Of a stretch of 24,973 nt of DNA, positions 1 to 9,628 are shown piece by piece; position 1 is the stretch's first letter, and each line of letters opens with the position of its first letter. The notes under the pieces were generated by a model. It saw only the letters and a list, made by a program, of their open reading frames with translations. It was not told the origin of the DNA and made no database searches. The position numbers were made by a program, and so were the translations under genes. The DNA comes from a virus: IMG/VR virus record IMGVR_UViG_3300007541_004710, positions 1 through 24,973 of that record, one strand, 5' to 3'.

Positions 1-25
1 ACTCCGGGCCAGTTGGACGGATTCT

Positions 26-3000
26 TTGACGAACGCACGGCTCCTTGAAATGCCAAACGGACTTCACCAACTCTGGCGGCAAGTCGAATCCGATCCGCGA
101 TTCGGCAAACTGGACACTGATGGCAAGCTGACGGTCCTCGCCCGGTTCGCGGACGGCTGGCGTGAAAAGCACGGCAACGTCTTCGGTTTGACCGGGCTGG
201 AGAACGCCGTGTCGCAACGGCTTCTCAACCCGCCCAAGGAGGAGGGTTTGGTGGCGTCGTTCGCCAATCAGGCCAGCGACGACTTCATCGCGCAGATGGA
301 CCCCGCCTTGTTCGCACAAGACCCGGAGTCTTTCCGCCCGATGTTCGACACACTCTACGAGCAGGAAGTCGAGAATGGTGCGCCGCAGCGTTCGTTCGTC
401 GGCAGCGTGGCCGGCAGTCTGGCGCAGTCCATTGGACAGGCTGCCCCGGTAGCGGCGGTCGCCTCGGCAGCAGGCCCGCAAGCTGGTGGGGCGGCACTGC
501 TGATTGGGTCCGCTGCTGCCGAGTCCGCCAAGGCGTTCGGCTATGCGTTCAAACAGAACTACTTTTCCGAACTGGACAAGGGGGCTGACCCGGACAAAGC
601 ATTCGACACGGCGAAGACTGCCGCGTTCGTCACCGCCGGTCTGACCGGGGCGGCCAACCTCGTCGCCCCAGTCGGTGCGGCCAACAAGATCGCTGGCGGG
701 GCGCTTGGCAAGACCGCCGCGAAGCTGGCGACTCCGATAGCGAAAGCAGTCAACCGACTCCCCGGTGCGACGACTGGTGGTGCGGCTCGGTTTGTCCGCG
801 ACGACGTGCTGATCGCCGGTGTGGACGATGTCGGCTTTGAGGCGTTGGACGTGGCGCAAGAGCGGCTACAGGGCTTGGATACCAGTGAACGCAAGGGCGG
901 CCTGCTTGAGCGCATGGGCCTTGCGTTCGGCATGGGTTCTGCCATTCGCGGCTCGGCTGGTGCGGCGACCAAGGGGTTTGCCGGTGTGCGGAACGTGTTT
1001 GAGGGGCGGCGTTTTTCGCAGGGGTTGTTCGATGAAGAGAACATCCGAGGCATTTTCGGCAGCATTCAACAACGGATGAGGTCCGACGAACGAGGTGGTG
1101 CCGGTGGGCTTGACTTGACCGATCTTCGCTCCGGGGAGCGTCTGACAGACAGGATCACGCAAGGCGAACGCGATTCGGTGATGCGCTTGTGGAGCATCAT
1201 CACTAACGACACCAAGCCGCTGGATGTGTCCTTTGTGAACCGGGAGGGCGAAGGTGGGGCGGACGCGGCCTACAGTTCTGCGGCGCGGGCGATTTCGGTC
1301 TTCAACGGCATGTTCACATGGCGCGGAGACAAAGTGAAGCGGGTGACGTTGTTGCACGAAGGGGCGCACGGACACTTCGACACGTTGCCGGATGACATCC
1401 AAGTCGCGCTCCGCGCACTCTACGAGAAGGAGCTTGAGACGAAGACCGGCATCCTCTTCGACAAGGACGGGAAGCCGCGTGCCGTTTCGGACGACATCCG
1501 CAACAACCCCGATCCCGAGGTGCGATTCAAAGAGTGGTATGCCGACACGATGGCATTCCACCAAGACCGATGGGCCAAGCGCGACGTGGACCCGGAGGGC
1601 GGGTTCTGGAACAACCTCGCATCTGACTTCCGCGTCAAGGCGGAGCGTGTCGGCCGCGCACTTGGTTTCGGGGACGGACTCAACAACACGTTTAGGGACT
1701 TCCTCGACGCTGGCAACAGATACCAGTTTGACCGGCAGAAGGGGCGGCCAGTTCGCGGCGCATTGGTAGCGGCGAACCCGGTTGCGCTTCGGAGCCAGCA
1801 GGAACTTGAGGCCAGTGGCAACGCACCGGCCAAGCGGGAATCATATCACCCGGTCCTGATCGGAGGAGGCGACCCGCTGAACCCGAACGCCAAGGTGCTG
1901 ACGCCAAACGAGGTGAACGCAGTGACTCGCGGCGAAATCGTCGGGCCGAACAGCCCGACCGAACGGACCGCGCCGCTGGTTCTCCCGCACTCCGTCGTGC
2001 GGCAGCAGATCGAGGAGGCACTCGCCAACATAGAGACGGAAGCTGAAGCGCGGGAGCGGCTCCGGGTGGACCTTGGCGTCGCGGACGTCGTGGCACAGAA
2101 TGAAGCTGCGCGTCGTCCGGGAGGAGGGCCGACCGCTACTCGTCTTCGCGCCGCACAGAACGCCCGTGAACAACTGGCGATCCGACCGGCGCAGGAATCT
2201 CCCGTGGAAACGGGACAGCCAACACCACCACAACCCGAGCCGCCGGCTACGCAACCGGCGGCCCGACCCACGGAGGCGGGGGCGACCGTGACGGCGTCCC
2301 CGTCTCCCACCGCCCCGGTGCGGCTTGGGTTTCGGTCTGACCGAGGCGACGTCGAGACTCGGCGAGCGGAGTTGCTTACGTCGCTGCCGGCGAAATTTCC
2401 GAAGGCGGCGAAGTATGTGCCGGCCGCCGTGAACCGGGCGCTCACCCACAAAGCTCTCGACGATGTGGTGCTTCGCATGGAGCAGCTTGAATCCACGCTG
2501 CCCGACACGGCGGCACCCCGCAAGTCGGGTCAGACACGACCCAAGTCGGGTCAGACAGAACCGGCACCCCCGAAGTCGGGTCAGACAGAACCGGCGGAGC
2601 CACTCACAGCGCAGGCCAAGGCGATGCGCAACGCGCTCCGCGAGCGTGGTGCCGGCGCTTCTTCGGCGGAAGAGTTCCGCAGAAAGCTGGCGCAGGCCCG
2701 CGCCGAGCGTGACATCCGTGAAGGCTTTGAATCCGACCCGACTCCGCCGGAACCGGAGCAGTTCGATCTCTACTCTCGGCGTGGGAAGGTGGACGTCAAC
2801 GAGGTTTTACCACTGTCTGCCGAACAGGTGAGTGCCGAGTTGCGCGTTCGCAGAAGCAAGGTGAGAACCGCATTGGTGACGGAACAGCCGACCCGTCATG
2901 CCCTGTCTGATGCGGGTATGGCATACGAGGACGCGACCGGACTCAGATTTTCGAGCCGCATTATTGAGCGGAACGAGAATGATCCGACCTCGCCCGTAGA

Positions 3001-6000
3001 CGTGCGGATTGAGTTATTCGATCCGAACGATACAAGTGACGACCGTTTGAAGTTGCGGATGCTTGCCTCTGTGGACCCGCTGCTGAACAGCTTCTACGTA
3101 GAGATCATGCAGGACAAGTCTTCGGCTTTCTCGCTCATCAATCAGACTCACCGGGCGTTGGAGAAGTCAATGTGGAACACTGCCTCCGCGTTTGAGATGC
3201 TGCGCAAAAACCCGGAATGGGTCAGGAATCTGGCGGACAACTACCGGGGCTTAGTGAGTGCGGAAGCTGTGGCCCGGGTGGCGCAGGACGCCGGACTCTC
3301 GCCAGATGTCCCGCGCCTGTCGCCCGGAGTGGCGATTTACTCCGAGGCGGCAACGATTGCGCAGGCGCTCAAGGTCAACACGATAGAGGGTGGCATCGTT
3401 GGTGCCGGTGCCTTGGGGGTGCGGAACAAACTCTTCGGAGAGACTGTGATCGACAACGTGCCTGCCTCCGCCGAAACGGTTGCACGCATCTCGGATCAAC
3501 TTCGCGTTGCGGACGGTCAAGCAATGGTCAACACGACCAACCCGATTCGGGGCGACGTGCTGTATTCCCGGCGCTCTGACAAAGTCACGGAGGTTCCGGT
3601 CAACAAATCCCTCTGGATCATGCCGGACGGGCGAGTTGTTGACGTGGAGCTTGAGGGGGCGCTCCCGGATGGAAGTGCTTTCTCTCACGGGATATTCGTC
3701 AAGCAATGGGTTTCTGCCCGTCTGAACGCCGGCTTCTGGCCGGATAAGCGTGAGGTTGAGTTGGCGCTCAAGTTGGATCGCCGTGCCAAACAGTTGATGG
3801 AGGAAGATCCGACGCTTGCAGATTTTGACGCAGAAGACGTCGAAGTCCGGTCCGGTGAGTTTGAATCCTTGTCCGACGATCCCGAGATCCAGATGATGCT
3901 TGAAGGCGAGTCTGGCGAAAATCCTTTTGCTGGAGACCTCGCATACAATCAGGCGGCAGTTGAACAAGGCTGGGTCAGAGTCAAGCCGGCGGCGTTTGCC
4001 ACCGAAAAGACTCTCTTCGCGGACACCGTGAGCGGGCGGTTGCCTGCTGCGGTCAGTAAAGTGCTGCAAGAGTCTGTCAAGAAAAACGGATACACGTTGA
4101 ACGTGCTTCGGGGTGGCCCGGCCAACAACCGTGTAGCGTTCACCCGACCCGCTTCCGGGGTGCAATTTATGCGGATGCTTCCCGGACAAGACGAGTGGAA
4201 GAGCCGCCGCTCGGTTCCCCAAGACCCGAACCAACCACTGCCCGCACCTGACCTGCCTACGCGGCGTTTCGCTGACCGGGCGGCCGAGGCAGATGCGCGG
4301 CTTCGGGAAATTCGGGACCGCCGCCCTGACATCGCTTTCCGCGAGCCGCAGTCGCTCGACGACCTGACCGATGTGGCAAGCGGCAAAACGGACGCGCAAC
4401 TGGATGCCCGCCTCGACGAGATGCTGGACGCCACGACGGAGTCCGGCATCAACTCGTTGGTGGTGGACGGCATCGAGGCGCTGCGACGGGCGCAGGACGC
4501 GGGCGACAATGCCCGGATGGAACTGGTGCTGGACCGACTGGCGAAGTTCGGGACCAGTATCGGCCAACTGCTGCGTCAGTTCGCGTTGTTTGGGGACAAG
4601 ATCAAGCCCCGTAACCGACTGGAGATTGTCAAGCTGTGGGTGCAGCGGGACGGGCGCAAGCTGACGCCGCAGATGGAGGCTGATCTCAAGACCTTGATTG
4701 ATGCGGAGGACGCGGCCCGACTGGCGCATGAATCGGCAGTCAAGGCAGCCATCGCAAACCCGTCTGACAGGACTGGCATCAAGGCGGCATTCGTGGCCGA
4801 ACAGGCGCACGACCGGGCATTCCGGCAGATGCAGGCCCGCGTCCGGTCGATGCTGCCCCGCACCAAGGTCAGTCAAGTTCCGGCCGACCTGCTGACGCTC
4901 ATTCAAGGCAACCTCCTGACCCCGCTGTCCACGCTGCGGAACGTGTTCGGTAACTACGTCAGCTATCCACTGCGGCTGGCATCCCGCGTCGTCGGCAGCC
5001 CGCTTGACTGGGCGATCAGCAAAACCACCGGGCGGGACCGGAAGATCATGGCTCCGTCACTGCGCGAACTGGGCTGGTTCGTTCAAGGCTCCGTGCGCGG
5101 TCTGACCAAGGCCAAGGATGCGTTCCTGATCGGTGCGGCGGAGGACGTGATTGTCGGGGAAGCCATCCGTGGGTTCAACCCGGTCCAGTCGTTTGTCGAT
5201 GCGTTCTCGGGGAACCTGCCGGTTGACCCGAACACTGGGCGCGTCCCGAAACGTGACCGGGTCGCCAAGCTGCTTGAGGCGGTGGTCGGCGCTGCCCCGG
5301 AGATGATGCTCCGCTCGTTGTCAGCGTTGGACGAACTGGCGAAGGAAGGCTTCCGCGCGGCGCGACTGGCGGAGGAGACGAAGCTCCGTGGGTTGGAGCG
5401 CGGCACGACGGAGTTCGCCTCCGTCGAACTGGCGGGTGCTCGCAATCTGCGCAAGGGACTGGTGGACGAGGACGCCCGGCAGGCGGCAGAAGCCTCGGCG
5501 TTGCAGCAGACATACCAAGACCTGTCCACCGCCGCGAAGCTGCCGCAAGCCGTCGATAACGCCCTTGCCGGCCTCGGTAAACTCGGACCGGCGATCCGCT
5601 TTGCGTATCGTGTCGGAACCAGTGTATACCAGCGAACCCCGGCGAACCTGTTCGTCGAGGGCTTGAAGTTCGCCATGCCGTCGTTTGGGCTGGCACACGC
5701 TGCGGTCAAGGCCGGGCAGGGTGATCGCCGGGCGGCGATTCAGTCGGCGGGCTACGCGATGATCGGTGCGATGATTCACGCGGCGTTTGACGAACTCGTC
5801 GATGAGGGTGTGGTCTCCGCCGGACCGGAGGAGTCTGACAAGCTGCGCCGGCTGCAAAGCGAGACCGGCATGGGCTACTTCCGGCTGAACGTCTCCGCGT
5901 TGCAGCGCCGCCTTTCTGGCGACGCCGCTGGCGCGGCATTCCGCGACGGCGATGAAACGGTCCGGTTGGACACGCTCGGCGTTCTGGGCTTCACGCTGTC

Positions 6001-6874
6001 CTTGCAGGCGGAACAAAAGCGGCTTGCGGCCAAAGACCCGAAGGCGGTGCCGCCAAGTCTCATGGGGGCTGACTTCCACTCGGCAATGACCGGGATTATG
6101 GCAAGTGGACGATTCGCAATGAACTACACCATGCTCGGTGGCGCGGCCGATCTGCTTGCTGCTGTCGAGCGGGGCGGCGGCGCGATGAACAAATGGGCGG
6201 CTAACGTGTGGAACCAACTCACAGCGATTCCGGTTCCGAACACGCTAGTATCGTTTGCACGCACCGAACATGACGCACGCAAGCAAACCTACATCCCGAA
6301 CGAACTTGGCGCGACCATGCGGAACATTGGCAGCGAGAAGGTGCAGGCGTTGCCGCTGCCGGGCGATTTGAAGCAACGGGTTCTGGATGCAATGGACCTG
6401 CCGGCAAACCTGCCGAACCGGCTCAATATCTGGGGCGAGCCGATGAAGGCGACACCGGAGGGCCAAAACCCGCTCTACTACCACCTGTTCGACGTGTTCA
6501 AGACGCAACAGGTTCAGTCGGATGCCAGCGAAGCACTGTTCCGGCTTCACCGTCTGACCGGCAGCACGGACATGATCCCGCCGGACGTCGGCCGGGAGGT
6601 CACGCTCAAGGGCGTCAAGTTTGCCGTGCCGAACGACCTGTGGGAAAAGCGTGTCAAAGCAATCCAGCCGCTACGCAAGGCGGTGTTTGAGCAGTATCTG
6701 TCTGACCCTCGCTGGCGGGAGATGCTCGGCCGGCGACCAGACGTGGCACTCAACACCTTGAGCCGCGCTTATGCGAAAGTCGGGCAACGTGGTGAACTGC
6801 TCTGGCGACGCGACAATGCCACACAGCTTGACAAGCTCCGGTCCGACCTGACGACTTACCTTGGCTCCCGCTGA
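26..6874 (+). CDS. Giant phage polyvalent-type protein with HExxH zinc-peptidase motif
   Basis: This frame of about 2282 residues is uninterrupted and open to the window edge, so the gene may begin further left; TTG at 26 and ATG at 50 are only the first internal candidates. Visible features in order: a Gly/Ala-rich, partly hydrophobic stretch at about 125-235; a zincin-like HEGAHGHFD motif near 444-452; a Pro/Ala/Glu-rich low-complexity stretch with three KSGQT repeats at about 833-855; two YSRR motifs near 915 and 1178, which in phage polyvalent proteins often mark processing boundaries; and a helical C-terminal third with hydrophobic segments near 1628-1660 and 1895-1915. Size and mosaic structure match polyvalent proteins that ride in the virion and act on the host after DNA injection. 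The role is inferred; the peptidase and any effector domains are unproven. The 3' end overlaps the convergent small gene by 19 bases. Confidence 0.8.
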   Translation: MTNARLLEMPNGLHQLWRQVESDPRFGKLDTDGKLTVLARFADGWREKHGNVFGLTGLENAVSQRLLNPPKEEGLVASFANQASDDFIAQMDPALFAQDPESFRPMFDTLYEQEVENGAPQRSFVGSVAGSLAQSIGQAAPVAAVASAAGPQAGGAALLIGSAAAESAKAFGYAFKQNYFSELDKGADPDKAFDTAKTAAFVTAGLTGAANLVAPVGAANKIAGGALGKTAAKLATPIAKAVNRLPGATTGGAARFVRDDVLIAGVDDVGFEALDVAQERLQGLDTSERKGGLLERMGLAFGMGSAIRGSAGAATKGFAGVRNVFEGRRFSQGLFDEENIRGIFGSIQQRMRSDERGGAGGLDLTDLRSGERLTDRITQGERDSVMRLWSIITNDTKPLDVSFVNREGEGGADAAYSSAARAISVFNGMFTWRGDKVKRVTLLHEGAHGHFDTLPDDIQVALRALYEKELETKTGILFDKDGKPRAVSDDIRNNPDPEVRFKEWYADTMAFHQDRWAKRDVDPEGGFWNNLASDFRVKAERVGRALGFGDGLNNTFRDFLDAGNRYQFDRQKGRPVRGALVAANPVALRSQQELEASGNAPAKRESYHPVLIGGGDPLNPNAKVLTPNEVNAVTRGEIVGPNSPTERTAPLVLPHSVVRQQIEEALANIETEAEARERLRVDLGVADVVAQNEAARRPGGGPTATRLRAAQNAREQLAIRPAQESPVETGQPTPPQPEPPATQPAARPTEAGATVTASPSPTAPVRLGFRSDRGDVETRRAELLTSLPAKFPKAAKYVPAAVNRALTHKALDDVVLRMEQLESTLPDTAAPRKSGQTRPKSGQTEPAPPKSGQTEPAEPLTAQAKAMRNALRERGAGASSAEEFRRKLAQARAERDIREGFESDPTPPEPEQFDLYSRRGKVDVNEVLPLSAEQVSAELRVRRSKVRTALVTEQPTRHALSDAGMAYEDATGLRFSSRIIERNENDPTSPVDVRIELFDPNDTSDDRLKLRMLASVDPLLNSFYVEIMQDKSSAFSLINQTHRALEKSMWNTASAFEMLRKNPEWVRNLADNYRGLVSAEAVARVAQDAGLSPDVPRLSPGVAIYSEAATIAQALKVNTIEGGIVGAGALGVRNKLFGETVIDNVPASAETVARISDQLRVADGQAMVNTTNPIRGDVLYSRRSDKVTEVPVNKSLWIMPDGRVVDVELEGALPDGSAFSHGIFVKQWVSARLNAGFWPDKREVELALKLDRRAKQLMEEDPTLADFDAEDVEVRSGEFESLSDDPEIQMMLEGESGENPFAGDLAYNQAAVEQGWVRVKPAAFATEKTLFADTVSGRLPAAVSKVLQESVKKNGYTLNVLRGGPANNRVAFTRPASGVQFMRMLPGQDEWKSRRSVPQDPNQPLPAPDLPTRRFADRAAEADARLREIRDRRPDIAFREPQSLDDLTDVASGKTDAQLDARLDEMLDATTESGINSLVVDGIEALRRAQDAGDNARMELVLDRLAKFGTSIGQLLRQFALFGDKIKPRNRLEIVKLWVQRDGRKLTPQMEADLKTLIDAEDAARLAHESAVKAAIANPSDRTGIKAAFVAEQAHDRAFRQMQARVRSMLPRTKVSQVPADLLTLIQGNLLTPLSTLRNVFGNYVSYPLRLASRVVGSPLDWAISKTTGRDRKIMAPSLRELGWFVQGSVRGLTKAKDAFLIGAAEDVIVGEAIRGFNPVQSFVDAFSGNLPVDPNTGRVPKRDRVAKLLEAVVGAAPEMMLRSLSALDELAKEGFRAARLAEETKLRGLERGTTEFASVELAGARNLRKGLVDEDARQAAEASALQQTYQDLSTAAKLPQAVDNALAGLGKLGPAIRFAYRVGTSVYQRTPANLFVEGLKFAMPSFGLAHAAVKAGQGDRRAAIQSAGYAMIGAMIHAAFDELVDEGVVSAGPEESDKLRRLQSETGMGYFRLNVSALQRRLSGDAAGAAFRDGDETVRLDTLGVLGFTLSLQAEQKRLAAKDPKAVPPSLMGADFHSAMTGIMASGRFAMNYTMLGGAADLLAAVERGGGAMNKWAANVWNQLTAIPVPNTLVSFARTEHDARKQTYIPNELGATMRNIGSEKVQALPLPGDLKQRVLDAMDLPANLPNRLNIWGEPMKATPEGQNPLYYHLFDVFKTQQVQSDASEALFRLHRLTGSTDMIPPDVGREVTLKGVKFAVPNDLWEKRVKAIQPLRKAVFEQYLSDPRWREMLGRRPDVALNTLSRAYAKVGQRGELLWRRDNATQLDKLRSDLTTYLGSR
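2522..2587 (+). repeat. Three spaced copies of a 15-base coding repeat (KSGQT)
   Basis: The 15-mer AAGTCGGGTCAGACA occurs at 2522-2536, 2543-2557 and 2573-2587 without a mismatch, giving KSGQT three times in a Pro/Glu-rich linker of the giant protein. Each copy contains the window-wide 7-mer GTCAGAC. Exact nucleotide identity, not just peptide identity, suggests recent duplication or selection on the DNA word. Confidence 0.9.
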
Positions 6875-7101
6875 TTTTCGCTATTCGTGCTACTGTCCCA
6901 CCGGTCGAACAGTCGGCGCAGGACGTAGCTCCGCGTCAGACTGATTCCTGTGAACAGCAGTGTGATGCGGAGGTTTGTCCCCAACGACACCTCAATCCCG
7001 AACCACGGAAAGGCGACGACCTGCACTGTCAGGTTTATTGCTGCGCCTACCATGAGGTTGCCAATGGACTCAAGCAGGCTGCGGTGTCTCGGTTGTGCCA
7101 T
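6856..7101 (-). CDS. Small two-helix membrane protein, DUF7220-like
   Basis: The 81-residue product has two hydrophobic segments (about 15-35 and 44-66) separated by a short loop with SLGTNLRI, followed by the basic SYVLRRLFDRW motif. This matches my memory of the phage DUF7220 family of small membrane proteins, whose function is unknown. It starts at an ATG inside the 3' end of the preceding small gene and ends 19 bases inside the convergent giant gene. It is the last gene of the leftward replication operon, with no room for a separate terminator. Confidence 0.72.
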   Translation of the reverse strand: MAQPRHRSLLESIGNLMVGAAINLTVQVVAFPWFGIEVSLGTNLRITLLFTGISLTRSYVLRRLFDRWDSSTNSENQREPR

Positions 7102-7339
7102 CGTGGACGGGGCGTGTCAGTAGTCGTTTAACGGAAGCCATGTCGGCGTCTTTGACGTCAACTCGCTTGGTGATGTATGTGACTCGGTCTCCCTCGAAGT
7201 GGACCGCCTCGACGTCGTCTAGGTCGATGGTGACAAGGTGGAAGGTGGAGGCCGGCGACACCCTCATATCGCCGACCTCCGTTTCGTCCGGGGCCGCACA
7301 CCCGCCCCGGACAAATTCGCTGATGCTCCCGCAACTCAA
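7070..7339 (-). CDS. Small protein of unknown function
   Basis: I do not recognise this protein. The conserved-looking core is a short acidic beta-rich stretch (TFHLVTIDLDDVEAVHFEGDRVTYITKRVDV) followed by a helix. The start is uncertain. I prefer TTG at 7339, which overlaps the helicase stop as TTGA, like the ATGA junctions elsewhere in this operon, and has GGAGG 11 bases upstream; GTG at 7357 or 7384 would add 6 or 15 residues. It overlaps the downstream DUF7220-like gene by 32 bases. Tight coupling on both sides supports a real gene, although its composition gives no functional clue. Confidence 0.6.
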   Translation of the reverse strand: MSCGSISEFVRGGCAAPDETEVGDMRVSPASTFHLVTIDLDDVEAVHFEGDRVTYITKRVDVKDADMASVKRLLTRPVHDGTTETPQPA

Positions 7340-8676
7340 TCCGGTATTATCCTCCACACCTGCTGCCCTTTCACTTTTTTCCACCGCACAACATTGGCTG
7401 GCCTAAGTTTCGACAGCCGGCCGAGGTAAGTGCCGCAGGCTCCGGGCCAGTTGAGGATGCGGTCTGCCTGTGCGTGACTCGGCATCGTGCGGTCTGACAG
7501 CAGGCGCTCCAAATCCGTCGCAGCGCCGGTCCATTCCGTTGCGCTTTCCAGCACTACCGGCAGGTCATGCTGGATGATCGACCAGAACACCGACTCTACT
7601 GAACTCTCAGCGTCGTGCGCAACCAGTTCTGGATCAAGCCAGCTTTTGACGCCGAATCGTGGCGCTTTAATGCAGTCTGGTATGGCGAAGTTGTCGATGG
7701 CGTGGAGGAACGCAGGCATCTCTCCGTCCACTATGGCGGACCACTTCGGCCATGCGTCTTCCTCTGAAAAGTCCACCGGGAACCTACCCTCGCCGCATGA
7801 GAACAGCATTAGTTTGTCCGTGATGGAGTCGTCCAGCGGAGGCAACATGGCTAGGTTCTCCTGTTCGGGGTTAAGCGAGAGCGTTACCCGCCATTTCGGC
7901 GGCAGGTTGATCGCCTCCTGCCCCTTCCCGTGGCAATGGTGCGTGTGGTTGACCACCAGTTCCTTGAGCTTGGCTCCGAGCTTACGCCGGTTGCCCCGCC
8001 CCCAATCAGCTAGTGCGTCCTCCACCATCAGGTGCGTCGCCTTGAACAGATCGGCGTTGAACGGAGTAGACCCGGACAGGTAGGGGAATGGGTTGGCATC
8101 CGCCGCGCCGAGAATCCGCGTTGTCAATGTCTGGAGGTAGGACTTGCCGGCGTTGCGTGGACCGACGTAGATCATCACCTGACCGGGCAGACGCTCCGTG
8201 CCGAACAGAGACTTCCGTGCCCACTTCCACCAAGCCATGTGATGCTGTAGGGGGCGAGCACCCAGCAACGACTCCAGATAAGTGTGAATGTGCGGCCAGT
8301 CTCCGGGTGTTCCGGTTGGCGGCAGAGTGGCGCGTGTGACCAGCACACGCAGCTTGTTCACGGCGATTGGCCCGACCGGGTAACCAGCCAGCGGGAAGGC
8401 AAAGTCAACGGCATGGTGGTCCTGTATGTGGACGAGCATCGCCTCGACGTCAGACACGTTCTGCCCTTTCTGCCGTTGCCCGTCCAACCCGGCGTGTCGC
8501 AACCGCAGCTTGATGCCGCTCTCACCCAGCTTCTGCCAGTATTCGAGTTGTCGAAGGTAGTAGCTCTGGTCAGGCGTGTTGTAGGCTATCTCCAGCGGGA
8601 CGCCTTTGTGCAACAGCGGAACGCCTTCGTGCATGACAGTAAACGGTGTCACAGTTATCGACGTGTCGGCGCTCAT
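7336..8676 (-). CDS. Phage replicative helicase, SF3/D5-like AAA+ ATPase
   Basis: The 446-residue product has a Walker A motif GPRNAGKS near 172-179, a Walker B-like hydrophobic strand ending in VEDALADW near 212-222, and a sensor-type SLNPEQEN near 265, the arrangement of superfamily 3 or D5-like phage helicases. It should unwind DNA ahead of the polymerase as a ring. The start is ATG at 8676: it overlaps the primase stop as ATGA and is preceded by AAAGGAG seven bases upstream, the clearest ribosome-binding site in the operon. A longer frame from 8697 lacks such support. Lying directly after the primase gene, it probably forms a split primase-helicase. Confidence 0.85.
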   Translation of the reverse strand: MSADTSITVTPFTVMHEGVPLLHKGVPLEIAYNTPDQSYYLRQLEYWQKLGESGIKLRLRHAGLDGQRQKGQNVSDVEAMLVHIQDHHAVDFAFPLAGYPVGPIAVNKLRVLVTRATLPPTGTPGDWPHIHTYLESLLGARPLQHHMAWWKWARKSLFGTERLPGQVMIYVGPRNAGKSYLQTLTTRILGAADANPFPYLSGSTPFNADLFKATHLMVEDALADWGRGNRRKLGAKLKELVVNHTHHCHGKGQEAINLPPKWRVTLSLNPEQENLAMLPPLDDSITDKLMLFSCGEGRFPVDFSEEDAWPKWSAIVDGEMPAFLHAIDNFAIPDCIKAPRFGVKSWLDPELVAHDAESSVESVFWSIIQHDLPVVLESATEWTGAATDLERLLSDRTMPSHAQADRILNWPGACGTYLGRLSKLRPANVVRWKKVKGQQVWRIIPD

Positions 8677-9617
8677 TGGGCGTCTCCTTTCAGCCATAGC
8701 AGGTGCTGGACTGCTCCGTTGTCACGGAATGCGCCGGGTGCGCGGACGGGTTGGGTCAACCGCATTGTGGCGGGGTCAGCCCCGAGTGCCGGGAGGACGG
8801 CTTTGGCCCAGCTATATACCTCTTCACACGGATACTCGAACCACCCGTGCAAGCTCTTGTTCCCCGAGTCCACGACGGCAGCCAGTCGCATGAGTGGCTG
8901 GACCCGCTCCGCGTATCTGAACACCGCGCCGCAGCGTAACCGGTTCTCCTCCGGGTTCTCGGAGGCGGTGTCGCACTCGACGACGAAATACTTCCGGTCA
9001 GACAGGTTTTCTGTCTTCCGAGCGTAAGTGTCTGGTTGGAATGGGTTGGGCGCAATAAACTGCGCAGACGGAGGGCAGGTTGCCAGACGTCCAGCGACGT
9101 CAAATTGCATGACGTTGTCTGCGTGCCCCGACTGGAATGGCTCGCCGTGCCAGAGGTTGTCGTCCGGCTCAAACAGGTGGTTGAGAAAGGCTCGCCATTG
9201 GTGTGCCGGACGCATGATTCGATAGGCTTCGGCAGTGAGTGAGTTTTCGACGTCCCACAACATTGACTCGTAAACGAAGTTTCGGGCGGTCGGGTCAGAC
9301 AGGCGCTTCGCCTGCAACTCCCAGTGTCGTTCGCGCCGGGCGCGGGCGCGATATTCCGGGGTCATATCCGGCGGGTTCCACCCCATTGCCTTGAGCGCCT
9401 TGCGCAGATTGGCGTTGGTTTGGTCTACCAATTCCCGGCATTGCTGGTGCAGGCAGAAAATGGTCGGCGCTCCTTCTAGGTAGAGGAGCGTATCACGCCT
9501 GCCTGTGCGCGTGGTGTGCCGGTCGTGTCCGGGGCAGCGGACATAGACTTTGGTTCCGCAATCAGCCCATTCGTGTGGGCCGACTAACGCTTCGAGGTCG
9601 AGTTCATTTGCGTTCAT
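8673..9617 (-). CDS. DNA primase with CHC2-like zinc finger and AEP-type catalytic domain
   Basis: The 314-residue product starts with a zinc-binding module (C28-x2-H31, then C55-x-H57-x2-C60), as in phage primases. A later domain has FVVECD near 210-215 and DSGNKSLHGWF near 249-259, the acidic and basic/His motifs of archaeo-eukaryotic-type primases, then RLTQPVRAPGAFR near the C-terminus. It should make primers for the neighbouring family A polymerase. It begins 11 bases after the polymerase stop, has no Shine-Dalgarno sequence (ACCCTCCA sits directly before the ATG), and overlaps the helicase start by four bases. Confidence 0.82.
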   Translation of the reverse strand: MNANELDLEALVGPHEWADCGTKVYVRCPGHDRHTTRTGRRDTLLYLEGAPTIFCLHQQCRELVDQTNANLRKALKAMGWNPPDMTPEYRARARRERHWELQAKRLSDPTARNFVYESMLWDVENSLTAEAYRIMRPAHQWRAFLNHLFEPDDNLWHGEPFQSGHADNVMQFDVAGRLATCPPSAQFIAPNPFQPDTYARKTENLSDRKYFVVECDTASENPEENRLRCGAVFRYAERVQPLMRLAAVVDSGNKSLHGWFEYPCEEVYSWAKAVLPALGADPATMRLTQPVRAPGAFRDNGAVQHLLWLKGDAQ

Positions 9618-9628
9618 TGGAGGGTATT

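Noticed and set aside
3251-4906. Minus-strand frame of 551 codons inside the giant gene
   Set aside because: It is antisense to a long, well-behaved frame in GC-rich DNA, shows no motif, and is rich in Arg, His and Pro, as expected of an antisense shadow.
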